From NCBI GenBank assembly GCA_002419215.1, contig DIFQ01000011.1:1-24434 (forward strand): 24,434 nt of DNA, written 5' to 3'. This stretch comes from Syntrophaceae bacterium UBA5744 (lineage in GTDB: Bacteria > Desulfobacterota > Syntrophia > Syntrophales > UBA2192). Position 1 is the first letter of the stretch. The number at the start of each line of letters is the position of its first letter. The position numbers and the translations under genes were made by a program. Below, piece after piece: positions 15,350-23,483 of this stretch. The notes under the pieces are model-generated. The model ran no database searches and was not told the origin of the DNA. It was given only the letters and a program-made list of their open reading frames with translations.

Positions 15350-15892
15350 TCACTGGTCACCGATCACTTTGACGATGCGGTCCAGCAGGGCAAGGGCCTC
15401 CTCGACGGTATCGACGGCCGTGAAGCGGTTGCCGTGGGGAAGATCGATGGAAGGGCTTTTCAAGCCGATGACGGGGGTGTCGTTGCGAAGGGCATGGGCG
15501 ATCTCGGATATCGTGCCCCAGCCGCCGTCGATGGCGATCATCACGTGCGGAGTCTTGGCATTGATCGCGTTTCGGGCATCGGCCATCCCGGTTTGAATGG
15601 CAATGTCGACAAACTCGTTGGGATAACCGGCAAGCGGCCGGACCCGGTCGCTCGGGAGCACTGCCAGGACGAGCCCCCCTGCCCGGAAGGCGCCCTCGGA
15701 GGCCGCCTTCATCACCCCGTCGCCGCCCCCCGTGAGAAGGACATGCCCCCTCTTTGCGATGGCCTCGCCGATCCGGCATGCTTCTGCAAGGATCTCCGGC
15801 GGCGCCTTGTGCCCGCCCATGACGCCGACGATGAAGGGTTTTCTCCGGACTTCGATTTTCTGCATAATGTCGGGGTCCTTCTGATCATTCAT
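15350..15892 (-). CDS. TIGR00725-family (LOG/SLOG-like) protein
   Basis: This 180-residue protein has a Rossmann-like SLOG fold. VGVMGGHKAP at the start, LTGGGDGVMKAASEGA in the middle and DGGWGTISEIAHAL later are the glycine-rich nucleotide-binding segments. DGGWGT replaces the PGGxGTxxE of lysine-decarboxylase-like LOG enzymes, although an E remains in ISEI. The TIGR00725 group has no settled biochemical function; nucleotide or nucleotide-derivative binding is the likely property. Two starts are plausible: ATG 15892 (GAGG about 5 nt upstream) and ATG 15865 (AGAAGGA about 10 nt upstream). I keep the longer. It stands alone, with a repeat-containing gap downstream. Confidence 0.8.
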   Translation of the reverse strand: MNDQKDPDIMQKIEVRRKPFIVGVMGGHKAPPEILAEACRIGEAIAKRGHVLLTGGGDGVMKAASEGAFRAGGLVLAVLPSDRVRPLAGYPNEFVDIAIQTGMADARNAINAKTPHVMIAIDGGWGTISEIAHALRNDTPVIGLKSPSIDLPHGNRFTAVDTVEEALALLDRIVKVIGDQ

Positions 15893-15947
15893 TACGCCTC
15901 GGCAGCGGGAGAGTCAAATCCAGACTAATCGCTTCGCGCCACATCTT

Positions 15948-15968
15948 CCCGATACCCGATACCCGTTT
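15948..15968 (-). repeat. Three heptad units abutting the sfsA stop codon
   Basis: On the plus strand the units are CCCGATA, CCCGATA and CCCGTTT. The last overlaps the TAA of the SfsA-DUF123 gene (15967-15969). No hairpin is evident in this copy. Confidence 0.65.
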
Positions 15969-17145
15969 AGAGCATGGTTTCAAGCCGGTCGATTCGAAAC
16001 TTCAGAAGCAATTCGATAAAACCCGGTGTGCGGACGGGGTTCTCTTTAAAGCCGAAAAGATGCGTCGGGCATCCGCAGTCGGAGGAGCCGAATCGGGGGA
16101 TGCTCCAGTCGGCAACCTGTCCCAGGGCCGACGCCAGGTCGTGCTCCAGGTCTTCGCTTGCGCGGACGGGCAGTGCCGTGCACGAGTCGGCCCGGTCCCG
16201 CAGATGATCGATGTGCCAGTGGAACTGCTTGCGCCGCCTCAGGTGGCGCTCCACGCGCTTCGTGAGGTTTGCCCGGGCCGAGCCGGTGTAGACGTAGTGC
16301 CCTTTCGGGAACGTGAGACTGCCGAGGCCGCCCACGTCCAGACTGAGGCTACGGGCGACTTCGAGGACCAGAAGGTAGCTCCCCCTGTCCTGCGCCTCCC
16401 GGGCGATGAGATTCCACGGGATCTCCACATCCCGGACGCGGGGCCCCAGGCTCAGATCTCCTTGCCAGTCCACGGCGACGGCCTTGACGAGGAGTTCGTC
16501 TTTCACCTCGAGCAGCGTCCTCGCGAAGGCGTAATCCGTGTGGTAGTCGGGCATGAAACGATCGATCCGCGGCGAGTGGACAAGAAAGACGACCCCTCCG
16601 GGAATCCCCTGCCGCGCCTGCCGGGCGAGGTGCTCCAGGTGCTTCCGGCCGCGCTCCGTGACGGCGTCGGGGAACATGGCGATGTGCTCCCCGAAGAGGG
16701 TGCAGGATTTGACCTCGAGAAACATCTCGCGGCCGTCTTTCTTCAGGAGGAAGTCGTAGCGGCTCGCACCCGCGCGGGCTTCGCGCCGGATGACCGACGC
16801 CGCTTCGAATCCGGGCAATTTTTTCGCCGCAAGCAGGTGGGCCACCACGTCGTTTACGAGATGCGTGTGCAGCAGGATGGGACTGCCCCCTTGCTCGACG
16901 GCCAGCGCCGTGAATGCGGTGCTCCTGGACGGGTCGGGAGGGTTTTTGACGAGATACAGGATCCGCCCGGGCAGCAGCAGCTCCCAGAGCCTTCCGGGGT
17001 TGGGGAGATAGGCTTCGACGGATTTCCCGTCGAGATCGCAGACAACCAGAAACCGGTTCGGCCGCCGGACAAACCGGGCCTTGAGAATCGGAAGTTCAGA
17101 AGCTGTGAAATTGGGAAGATGCGAAGCAGGTCGGCCCTTTTTCAT
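15967..17145 (-). CDS. sfsA: SfsA nuclease-like protein fused to a DUF123 (GIY-YIG-like) domain
   Basis: This 392-residue protein is two domains in one chain. Residues 1-240 are SfsA: an OB-like start (RFVRRPNRFLVV, AYLPNPGRL) followed by the PD-(D/E)xK-type core with D131 in SRYDFLL and E143-x-K145 in FLEVKSC, then TERGRKHLEHL. Residues about 255-370 are DUF123: GSYLLVLEV, KGHYVYTGSARANLTKRVERH, HWHIDHL and RFGSSDCGCPTHLFGF, a GIY-YIG-related fold with a conserved Cys/His set. Single-domain SfsA is about 235 residues. Both domains suggest nucleic-acid cleavage, but the substrate is unknown. The ATG at 17145 has only a weak upstream site and lies 14 nt from a heptad array. Confidence 0.88.
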   Translation of the reverse strand: MKKGRPASHLPNFTASELPILKARFVRRPNRFLVVCDLDGKSVEAYLPNPGRLWELLLPGRILYLVKNPPDPSRSTAFTALAVEQGGSPILLHTHLVNDVVAHLLAAKKLPGFEAASVIRREARAGASRYDFLLKKDGREMFLEVKSCTLFGEHIAMFPDAVTERGRKHLEHLARQARQGIPGGVVFLVHSPRIDRFMPDYHTDYAFARTLLEVKDELLVKAVAVDWQGDLSLGPRVRDVEIPWNLIAREAQDRGSYLLVLEVARSLSLDVGGLGSLTFPKGHYVYTGSARANLTKRVERHLRRRKQFHWHIDHLRDRADSCTALPVRASEDLEHDLASALGQVADWSIPRFGSSDCGCPTHLFGFKENPVRTPGFIELLLKFRIDRLETML

Positions 17146-17159
17146 GTCTTTATTTCAAT

Positions 17160-17206
17160 CCCGATGCCCGAAGCCTGATGCCCGATGCCTGCGGCCTCAA
17201 GGCCGC
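17160..17206 (-). repeat. Hairpin holding the MFS stop codon, followed by a heptad array
   Basis: On the plus strand, five 7-nt units of the CCCGATG type (17160-17194) run into the hairpin GCGGCC-TCAA-GGCCGC (17191-17206). The loop contains the complement of the MFS transporter TGA (17197-17199). It fills the short space between that gene and the SfsA gene. Confidence 0.75.
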
Positions 17207-18369
17207 TCTTTTACTAAGAACAGCATGCCAGCCGAAACCACCGTCAACCCCAGCGACAGGATGAACGGCGCCTGCATGCCGAAGCGATCCCAGAGCAGCC
17301 CCGCCACGACGGAGGCGGGCAGGGCGCACAGGCCGATTATCATCTGGAAGCCGCCCAGTGCGCTGGCCCGGTACCGGGCGGGGCCCAGCTCGGCGACAAA
17401 GGCCTTCTGCACCGTGTCGATCCCCGCCTGGTGAAGGCCGAAGAGGATGAAGGCGGAAACGACCATCCAGGTGCTGTCGGCGAAAATCATCGCCAGGCAC
17501 ACAAGCCCCCAGAGGATGTAGGAGATCTGCAGCACCGCCTTGCGGCCGATCCGGTCGGAAAGGACGCCGAAGGGGTACGAGCAAAAGGTGGCCACCAGCG
17601 TGAACAGCAGGTAGAAGACCGGCACCGTGGTGCTTTTGAAGCCGAACTGGTTGGCGAAGATAAGAAGGAACGAGTAACTGAACGTCCCCAGCGAGAATAC
17701 CGCGCTCAGGATCACGAAGAGCCTGAAGTTGCCGTCGAGGTGCCCCAGGGAGATACCCTTGAAGAGTTTCGCATCCTCGAGGCGCTGCTCGCGGATGTTC
17801 ATGACGATCAGCGTGACGGCGATCAAGGACGGCACGGCGGCGATCAGCAGCAGGTTCTGATACCCGAGGTAGGGAAAAAAGGCGATGCAGAAGACGATCC
17901 CGACGAGGGCGCCCGCATTGTCCATGGTCCGGATGAGCCCGAAGTTTCCGCCGCGGTTGTTCCGGATCGACAGATCGGCCACCATGGCGTCACGGGGGGC
18001 GCCGCGCATCTTTCCCGCCCGATCCAGGATTCGGAAGGGCACCAGCCATTGCCAGGTGGCGGACAGCGCATAGCCAAACCGGGAAATCGCGCCGCAGAGG
18101 TATCCCAGCCAGATGAAGATCTTGCGCTTGCGGGTCCGGTCGGAGATGTAGCCCGAGAGGGCCTGCGAGATGGAGACGATAGCGTTGCCGATCCCGTCGA
18201 TGAGACCCAGGACGGCCATGTTGGCCCCCAGGGAGGCGACAAAAAGGGGCCAGATCGGGTAGATCATGTCCGACCCCATGTCGTTGAAAAATGACGCGAA
18301 GGCGAAGGTGCGGATGGTCTTCCGGGTCTCGCCTGTCTGTGGCGCGGCCGTTTCGCTGTTCTGCTCCAT
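17197..18369 (-). CDS. MFS transporter
   Basis: This 390-residue protein has about twelve hydrophobic helices, the usual size of the major facilitator superfamily. The loop motif between helices 2 and 3 appears as GYISDRTRKRK, and its counterpart in the second half as GVLSDRIGRKAVL. FFNDMGSDMIYPIWPLF in helix 1 is typical of a subgroup of uncharacterised bacterial MFS proteins. The substrate cannot be predicted. The open frame extends upstream to 18618 through the lipoprotein gene. I start at ATG 18369, where the transporter sequence begins, although no good ribosome-binding site precedes it. It lies 17 nt after the lipoprotein gene, so co-transcription is likely. Confidence 0.85.
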   Translation of the reverse strand: MEQNSETAAPQTGETRKTIRTFAFASFFNDMGSDMIYPIWPLFVASLGANMAVLGLIDGIGNAIVSISQALSGYISDRTRKRKIFIWLGYLCGAISRFGYALSATWQWLVPFRILDRAGKMRGAPRDAMVADLSIRNNRGGNFGLIRTMDNAGALVGIVFCIAFFPYLGYQNLLLIAAVPSLIAVTLIVMNIREQRLEDAKLFKGISLGHLDGNFRLFVILSAVFSLGTFSYSFLLIFANQFGFKSTTVPVFYLLFTLVATFCSYPFGVLSDRIGRKAVLQISYILWGLVCLAMIFADSTWMVVSAFILFGLHQAGIDTVQKAFVAELGPARYRASALGGFQMIIGLCALPASVVAGLLWDRFGMQAPFILSLGLTVVSAGMLFLVKERP

Positions 18370-18386
18370 GACGGTCGTCCGGCGCG

Positions 18387-18776
18387 CTACTTTCTCAGGT
18401 TCGACTCGATCTTCTCGTGGATGTATTTCGCCGCGACGTTGCTTCCCGCCGTGCCGACACGGACGGAAACGGAGGTTTCGGTCCGGGTGACGTACTCCAG
18501 GGTGATCTTCACCTTTTCCTCGTCGACAACGGCGTCGATCGTACCCTTCTCGATCTTGCGATCCGTCTGGACGTCCGATGCCTTCAGCTCCTTGACGGCC
18601 TTGTTGGCGGCTTCCCACACCTGGTCAAAGGGAACCTTGTAATTCGACTGGAGACTCCCGTCGTGGTAGACAAACCTACCCGACTCGTAACCCATGACCG
18701 TGTCCCCGGCGACGACTGCGCAGCCGGTAAGGGCGGTCAGCGAGAGAAGACCAATCAGCAGGACAATTTTTTTCAT
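18387..18776 (-). CDS. DUF3568-type lipoprotein
   Basis: This 129-residue protein has a lipoprotein signal peptide: MKK, a hydrophobic core and the lipobox LTGC with the acylated Cys at residue 19. The mature part (YKVPFDQVWEAANKAVKELKASDVQTDRK, then two beta-rich stretches EEKVKITLEY and TSVSVRVGTAG) fits the DUF3568 family of small envelope proteins, whose function is not established. The start is ATG 18776, with a strong GGAGGTG about 8-10 nt upstream. The longer frame to 18956 has no such site. No clear promoter was identified in the 110 nt between it and the rhomboid gene. Confidence 0.8.
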   Translation of the reverse strand: MKKIVLLIGLLSLTALTGCAVVAGDTVMGYESGRFVYHDGSLQSNYKVPFDQVWEAANKAVKELKASDVQTDRKIEKGTIDAVVDEEKVKITLEYVTRTETSVSVRVGTAGSNVAAKYIHEKIESNLRK

Positions 18777-18888
18777 CAAGCTACACCTCCAGGCATTCTG
18801 TAATGGGCATGGGGCGCCAGGAAGGACGCTGGTCAGGGCCCGATGCCGGTTGTAATCCCGTTGACCTCGAACGATGCCGCTCAGGCCA

Positions 18889-19731
18889 TCAGAAGAAACG
18901 GATGAGGATGGCCTGGATGACCGTGAAGAGAACGGCTCCCGCCGTGGCGAGGGCAAAGACCGCAGCGATGACCCGGTGCGGCATGGTCTCCCGGCGCCTC
19001 TCCTCGTAACCGAGGGCGAACCCCACGGCGATTCCCGCCGCGATCCCGCCCCCGTGGGCCCAGTTGTTGATGCCGGGCAGGAGCAGCCCGAAGAGGATCA
19101 GGCCGATGATCCACCCCATGGCTTGACGGTAGATCGCCGTTCCGAAATAGCCGCCCCGGGATTTCCCGTAATACAGGATCGCGCCGATGAGACCGCACAC
19201 GCTGGCCGAGGCGCCCAGGGTGAAGGGGATCCCCACGAAATAAGACAGGATGAATCCCGCAATGCCGCTCACGATGTAGATGATGAGAAATCTCGCCGTC
19301 CCGTATTCACGGGTCACGAAGGGGCCCAACTGGTGCAGGGCCATCATGTTGAAGGCGATGTGGAGAATGCCCCCGTGTAGCGAGGAGGCCGTGAGGATCG
19401 TCCACCAGCGATGGTAGTAGTCGATCGGGATCGTCCCCGTGGCGCCGAGAAGCAGCATGCTCGTATTCGACGGCGAGAGCAGGGTGAAGGGGTTGAGCGA
19501 CATCCCCATCTCCGAGGGCTTCAGGACAAGGGCCAGGATGAAGATGGCGGCGTTCGCGTAGATGATAAACTGGATGATGCTGTCGGGATCGCGCAGCGAA
19601 AGCCGGGAAAGGCCCTTGCGGATCGGCGAGCCCGGGTTCGCAAGGCCGCAGAAGGGGCACTTTGACTCGTCGGAGCTGATGAGCCTCCGGCAGCCGGGAC
19701 AGAGCATCGATTTTTTATCCAGTTGACCCAT
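18889..19731 (-). CDS. Rhomboid intramembrane serine protease with N-terminal zinc ribbon
   Basis: This 280-residue protein starts with a short zinc ribbon (C11-x2-C14 and C25-x2-C28), followed by about six or seven membrane helices. The rhomboid active site is complete: S175 in LGASASVCGLIGA, H226 in NNWAHGGG, and the H124-x3-N128 pair in LHIAFNMMAL that supports the oxyanion. Rhomboids cut membrane-spanning substrates within the bilayer; the substrate here is unknown. I start at ATG 19731, where the zinc ribbon begins. The longer open frame to 19857 has no family resemblance. A TTGACA element lies about 45 nt upstream. The gene is divergent from the RNA methyltransferase gene. Confidence 0.9.
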   Translation of the reverse strand: MGQLDKKSMLCPGCRRLISSDESKCPFCGLANPGSPIRKGLSRLSLRDPDSIIQFIIYANAAIFILALVLKPSEMGMSLNPFTLLSPSNTSMLLLGATGTIPIDYYHRWWTILTASSLHGGILHIAFNMMALHQLGPFVTREYGTARFLIIYIVSGIAGFILSYFVGIPFTLGASASVCGLIGAILYYGKSRGGYFGTAIYRQAMGWIIGLILFGLLLPGINNWAHGGGIAAGIAVGFALGYEERRRETMPHRVIAAVFALATAGAVLFTVIQAILIRFF

Positions 19732-19754
19732 GGTTTGCTCACATTTCGGGGCAC

Positions 19755-19782
19755 GGTAACACAGATAAAGAAAGGCTGTCAA
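19755..19782 (-). promoter_or_regulatory. Possible promoter of the rhomboid gene
   Basis: On the minus strand TTGACA (19777-19782) is a perfect -35. The -10 region (GTTACC at 19755-19760, 16-nt spacer) is poor. Initiation would be about 17 nt before the ATG. Confidence 0.3.
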
Positions 19783-19885
19783 GCAAAGGGCATCGGAATC
19801 ACGGGCGATTCGGTGTCGCGTGACGGCGCGGGCCTTGGAGGCATTCGCCTCGCCCATCCAACATTCTTACCCTCTCCGGGAATGA

Positions 19886-19915
19886 TTTACTTGTCATGGC
19901 AATAACTGTTATAGT
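19886..19915 (+). promoter_or_regulatory. Probable sigma-70-type promoter of the RNA methyltransferase gene
   Basis: TTTACT (19886-19891), an 18-nt spacer and TATAGT (19910-19915) match the consensus at 4/6 and 5/6, 27 nt before the ATG at 19943. Confidence 0.45.
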
Positions 19916-19942
19916 GGCCGGAAAAAAAGGGGCAGAGAAGAG

Positions 19943-21109
19943 ATGGCCGTTCGAGCAAAGGATATCATCACCATCACGATAGAAACCATTGCTTTCGGGG
20001 GCGAGGGGATCGGCCGGGCGGAGAACCTCGTCGTCTTCGTGCCCTTCACCGCGCCGGGAGACGTCGTCGAGGTGGAGATCCGGGAGGCGAAGAAGCGATA
20101 CCTTCGCGGCCGCGTGAAAAACTGGGTCACACCGTCACCCGACCGGGTGGAGCCGCCCTGCCCCTACTTCCGGCGCTGCGGGGGCTGCCACTACCAGCAC
20201 ATCGGGTATGCAAAGCAGGTCGAGATGAAAGGGCGCCAGGTCTCCGAGGCCTTCGAGCGGATCGGCAAATTCACGGCCCCGCCCGTCGAGAACGCCCTGC
20301 CGTCGCCCGCACCCTACGGGTACCGGGGCAAAGCCGAATTTCACGTGGAGCGGGCGCGTGACGGCGCTTACCGGATCGGGTTCATGGATGTGGGAGGCAG
20401 CCGCCTCGTCGACATCGAGCGCTGTGCCATCATGGAAGAGAGCATCAACGAGCAGCTCACCTTCCTGAGACGCCCCATGCACGCGCCCCTGCGCGTGGAC
20501 CGGTATGTCATCTGGTCGCTCACGGGGAAGAGCGAAGAAAAACACGTTGTTCGGGTCGTGAAAGGGCGGGAGATCCTCGTTCCTTTCGAAGGGTTTTTTC
20601 AGGCCAACACAACCCTCACGGACAGCCTCGTCGACACCGTGACGGAGTTTGTCGGGTCCGGCCCCGGCGAGTCGGTCCTCGATCTCTACTGCGGCTCGGG
20701 GCTCTTTCCCCTGTTTCTTGCGCCTGCGTGCCGAGGAATCGTCGGCATCGAGATCGACGGCGAGGCCGTCGAGTGCGCCCGGCGGAACATGGAGAGGCAT
20801 GGAATCGAAAATGCCGTTTTCCATGAGGGAGATGTAAGAGAAATCCTGGAAAGGGAGTTCGGCGCGGGCAAGGCGGTCGACGCGGTCGTCCTCGATCCCC
20901 CGAGGACAGGTTGCGAGCGGGAGGTGCTCGATTGCGTCATCGGGCTTCACCCCTCGAGGGTCGTCTATGTCTCCTGCGACCCGGCAACACTGGCCCGAGA
21001 TGCCCGCCTGCTGGCGGACGGCGGCTACGCCCTCATCACCGTGAGGCCTGTGGACATGTTCCCGCAGACGAAACACATCGAGGCCGTGGCACTCTTTAAA
21101 AAGAAGTGA
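19943..21109 (+). CDS. TrmA/RlmD-type RNA (uracil-5-)-methyltransferase
   Basis: This 388-residue SAM-dependent enzyme methylates C5 of a uridine in RNA. An N-terminal TRAM domain (about 5-62, with AFGGEGIGR) binds RNA. C73, C79, C82 and C161 (CPYFRRCGGC and ERCAIM) are the four cysteines of the iron-sulphur cluster of this family. The catalytic part has FFQAN (218-222), motif I LDLYCGSG, LDPPRTGC (317-324) and the nucleophile C345 in YVSCDPATLARD, with E380 in TKHIE as the general base. Whether the target is 23S rRNA (RlmD/RlmC) or tRNA cannot be decided from sequence alone, so I leave the symbol blank. The ATG at 19943 follows a purine-rich site (GGGGCAGAGAAG). Confidence 0.9.
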   Translation: MAVRAKDIITITIETIAFGGEGIGRAENLVVFVPFTAPGDVVEVEIREAKKRYLRGRVKNWVTPSPDRVEPPCPYFRRCGGCHYQHIGYAKQVEMKGRQVSEAFERIGKFTAPPVENALPSPAPYGYRGKAEFHVERARDGAYRIGFMDVGGSRLVDIERCAIMEESINEQLTFLRRPMHAPLRVDRYVIWSLTGKSEEKHVVRVVKGREILVPFEGFFQANTTLTDSLVDTVTEFVGSGPGESVLDLYCGSGLFPLFLAPACRGIVGIEIDGEAVECARRNMERHGIENAVFHEGDVREILEREFGAGKAVDAVVLDPPRTGCEREVLDCVIGLHPSRVVYVSCDPATLARDARLLADGGYALITVRPVDMFPQTKHIEAVALFKKK

Positions 21110-21114
21110 GAAGA

Positions 21115-21200
21115 AGTGTCTAAGTGCTTGAGTGTCTGAGTGAAGAAAGGGCAAGGACACTTCTCTTCTTCACTCAGACACTTAGACACTCATACACTTG
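21115..21200. repeat. Octad tandem repeat forming a long inverted repeat
   Basis: Four 8-nt units beginning AGTG (21115-21146) are mirrored by CACT-type octads (about 21171-21198). AGTGTCTGAGTGAAGAA (21131-21147) pairs perfectly with 21166-21182: a 17-bp stem with an 18-nt loop. It starts 6 nt after the methyltransferase stop and may act as its terminator. Confidence 0.75.
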
Positions 21201-21275
21201 AATTACGAACAATCAAGATTATATTAGCGTTGGGGCTGAAGACGCCCCTTTTCTCGTGAGGGAATAATTTAGATC

Positions 21276-22115
21276 ATGTACGCAACACCCACCGATGCCG
21301 CCACGGTCATGCTCCTGCGGCCCTGCCGGAATTCCGCCGTAAAGGACATCGAGGTCCTCATGGTCCTGCGTCATCGCAGGAGCCGCTTCGTTCCGGGCTA
21401 CCATGTCTACCCGGGTGGGATCCTCGACCCCGAGGATTTCGACCCCGGTATCGAGCGCTTCTGCCAGGGGATCGGCCGGAAGCAGGCTTCGGAGACCCTT
21501 CCCGACATGTCGCGACCGGATAAGGCGCTGGGCGCCTGGGTTGCGGGAATCCGGGAGACCTTCGAGGAAGTGGGGATGCTGATTGCCCTGAGAAGGGACG
21601 GCTCGTCCGTGACGATCCAGACGGAAGAGGAGCGGAAACGGTTTTGCGACTACCGGAGAGCGCTGAACACGGGCAAAATGAAATTCCATCAGATGCTCGA
21701 GAAGGAGGACCTCATCCTCCCCCTCGACCGTCTTTACTACTTTTCACACTGGATCACCCCGGAACCCCTTCCCCTTCGCTATGACGTGCGGTTCTTCGTG
21801 GCGGAGGCCCCGCAGGAGCAGGCCGTCATCCACGACGGCGTGGAGCTGACGGAACATATCTGGCTCACGCCCTCCGGGGCCCTGGAGGAGTACGAGAAGG
21901 GGAAAATCGGGATGGTCCTGCCCCAGATCATGACCCTTGTGGACGTTTCCCGTTTCAAGACCGTCGAGGAGGCCATCGCCTCCGCGAAAATCCGTCGCGT
22001 GCCCTGCAACCTGACCAAGATCAGGCGGATGAACGGCAAGGACGTGGAGGTCATGCCCGACGGAACCGTCTTCGGGCGCCGCCCCCCGGTGTATTCGTGG
22101 CCCGTCAAGGAGTAA
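21276..22115 (+). CDS. NUDIX hydrolase, NUDT19-like
   Basis: This 279-residue protein carries the catalytic part of the NUDIX box, R93-E94-x2-E97-E98-x-G100 (GIRETFEEVGML). The upstream glycine segment YPGGILDPEDFD lies about 40 residues before it instead of immediately adjacent. That insertion inside the box is a feature of the NUDT19/RP2-like group, some of which hydrolyse CoA and acyl-CoA; the substrate here is inferred only. The C-terminal part (HWITPEPLPLRYDVRFFVA, VELTEHIWLTPSGALEEY) also fits that group. The ATG at 21276 follows GTGAGGGAA at a longish distance of about 13 nt. It is convergent with the following lipoprotein gene. Confidence 0.82.
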   Translation: MYATPTDAATVMLLRPCRNSAVKDIEVLMVLRHRRSRFVPGYHVYPGGILDPEDFDPGIERFCQGIGRKQASETLPDMSRPDKALGAWVAGIRETFEEVGMLIALRRDGSSVTIQTEEERKRFCDYRRALNTGKMKFHQMLEKEDLILPLDRLYYFSHWITPEPLPLRYDVRFFVAEAPQEQAVIHDGVELTEHIWLTPSGALEEYEKGKIGMVLPQIMTLVDVSRFKTVEEAIASAKIRRVPCNLTKIRRMNGKDVEVMPDGTVFGRRPPVYSWPVKE

Positions 22116-22123
22116 CCCCTCTC

Positions 22124-22684
22124 TCAGTTCCCCGTGAGCCTGAACGAGTCCAGAAACCGGTCCCGGTCCGCCGTCGAGCGCGTCTCCTTCGGCGCCACCG
22201 CCACCACCTGGTACTGCCTGTTTTTCACCAGGAAGATGCGCATCTGCAGGGTAAGCCTCCCGTCGGAGGACAGCACCTGCAGCTCCCGCCCGGGATAGTT
22301 CCCAATCGAAACGTTTTTCTCCCCCAGCAAGGTGCCCTGGATGTTCTCCACGGCGCCGTCGCGCGCCGCATTGAGCAGCATCTTCTTGTCGTCCGCCGCC
22401 ATGAGGGCTTCGGGGTAGTCCCCGTAGACGACCATGTAGACCATGCTGCCGCGATCCGCCTCCACCGTGAAAAAGTGCGCCTCGACGGGACCGGCCTGGG
22501 TGTGAAAGGCCTGGCGCTTCTCGACGGGCGTGCCCGGCAGGGACACCGAAAACCCTCCTTCCTTCGAGTGGAAGTCTTTCCACGGCGACGACTCGCACCC
22601 TGCCAGGATCAGCAGGGAAGCAAACAAGGACAGAACGATCGGCAACATCCCTGCCGACCGGCATGCTTCGACAACTGAGCGCAT
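22124..22684 (-). CDS. Lipoprotein of unknown function
   Basis: This 186-residue protein has a lipoprotein signal ending in the lipobox LAGC (acylated C30). The mature part reads GGFSVSLPGTPVEKRQ, then YMVVYGDYPEA, QMRIFLVKNRQYQVVAV and ends FLDSFRLTGN. This layout, a beta-rich domain starting with an SLPGTP phrase and closing with FLxSF, recurs in many bacterial envelope proteins without a known function. ATG 22684 is chosen over GTG 22687 because AGGAGG sits 4 nt before it. The signal peptide has an unusually long pre-hydrophobic part (about 13 residues); a start at the later Met13 is possible. The gene is 50 nt downstream of lemA. Confidence 0.7.
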   Translation of the reverse strand: MRSVVEACRSAGMLPIVLSLFASLLILAGCESSPWKDFHSKEGGFSVSLPGTPVEKRQAFHTQAGPVEAHFFTVEADRGSMVYMVVYGDYPEALMAADDKKMLLNAARDGAVENIQGTLLGEKNVSIGNYPGRELQVLSSDGRLTLQMRIFLVKNRQYQVVAVAPKETRSTADRDRFLDSFRLTGN

Positions 22685-22735
22685 CACACCTCCTCGTGCC
22701 TTATGCCATAAGCCCCCAGCCCTGAGCCCATCGTT

Positions 22736-23305
22736 TTAGAATTTCACCGGCGGTGCCGTCTTCGCCGCTGCCGGGGCCTCGAAGAAAGCCGCCGGGCTGA
22801 AGCCGAACATGCCCGCCAGGAGGTTGGCCGGGAAGCTCCGGATCTTGACATTGTAAGCCTGGACGGCCTCGTTGTAACGGCGGCGCTCCACGGCAATGCG
22901 ATTTTCCGTCCCCGCCAGCTCGTCCTGCAGCTTGAGGAAGTTCACGTTGGACTTGAGCTCGGGATAGTTTTCCACGACGACGAGCAGCCGGCTCAATGCC
23001 GAGGACAGCTCGTTGTTCGCCGAGATCTTGTCCGGGACCGTTCCCGCCCCGCCCACCCTCGAACGGGCGTTGGTCACCTCGATGAAGACGTCCTTCTCCT
23101 GCTTGGCGTAGCCCTTGACCGTTTCCACGAGATTCGGGATCAGGTCGTAGCGCCGCTGGAGCTGGTTTTCCACCTGCGACCAGGAAGACTTGACCTGCTG
23201 GTCGAGGGAGACGAAGTCGTTGTAGGTTCCCTTGAAGAAGCCGTAAAGCGAGATGGCGATGACGGCTACGACAGCCAGCGCAATCCAGAGTCCTTTCTTT
23301 GCCAT
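22736..23305 (-). CDS. lemA: LemA family protein
   Basis: This 189-residue protein has an N-terminal membrane helix (about 6-24, IALAVVAVIAISLYGFF) and the helical LemA body: YNDFVSLDQQVKSSWSQVENQLQRR split by the hallmark DLIPNLVETVKGYA, then NNELSSALSRLLVVVENYPELKSN and ENRIAVERRRYNEAVQAYN. The precise role of LemA proteins is not established. They usually sit beside a TPM-domain (YgcG-like) membrane protein, which is absent here. The ATG at 23305 has a strong GGGAGG about 6 nt upstream. The C-terminus is Ala/Pro-rich. Confidence 0.9.
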   Translation of the reverse strand: MAKKGLWIALAVVAVIAISLYGFFKGTYNDFVSLDQQVKSSWSQVENQLQRRYDLIPNLVETVKGYAKQEKDVFIEVTNARSRVGGAGTVPDKISANNELSSALSRLLVVVENYPELKSNVNFLKLQDELAGTENRIAVERRRYNEAVQAYNVKIRSFPANLLAGMFGFSPAAFFEAPAAAKTAPPVKF

Positions 23306-23326
23306 ATGATCCTCCCTGTAAAAAGT

Positions 23327-23381
23327 TCACTTCCTTGATCTCCCTCGCCCTTGAGGGGAGAAGGTCGGGGTGAGGGTGAAT
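23327..23381 (+). repeat. Interspersed hairpin-core repeat, copy 2 of 3
   Basis: The core CGCCCTTGAGGGGAGAAGG and tail GGGGTGAGGGTGAA match copies 1 and 3. With copy 3 the similarity extends upstream through TCACTTCCTT. It lies in the 222-nt gap upstream of lemA. The rest of that gap contains a heptad element and no gene. Confidence 0.8.
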
Positions 23382-23483
23382 GATCCCCTCCATTGCTGCG
23401 TTCTTTTCGTTTGTTTCGTCCAAGAAGGGAATCGGGACTCGGGATTCCGCAATAGGATTTCTGTAGGGTACTTTACTTTCAGT

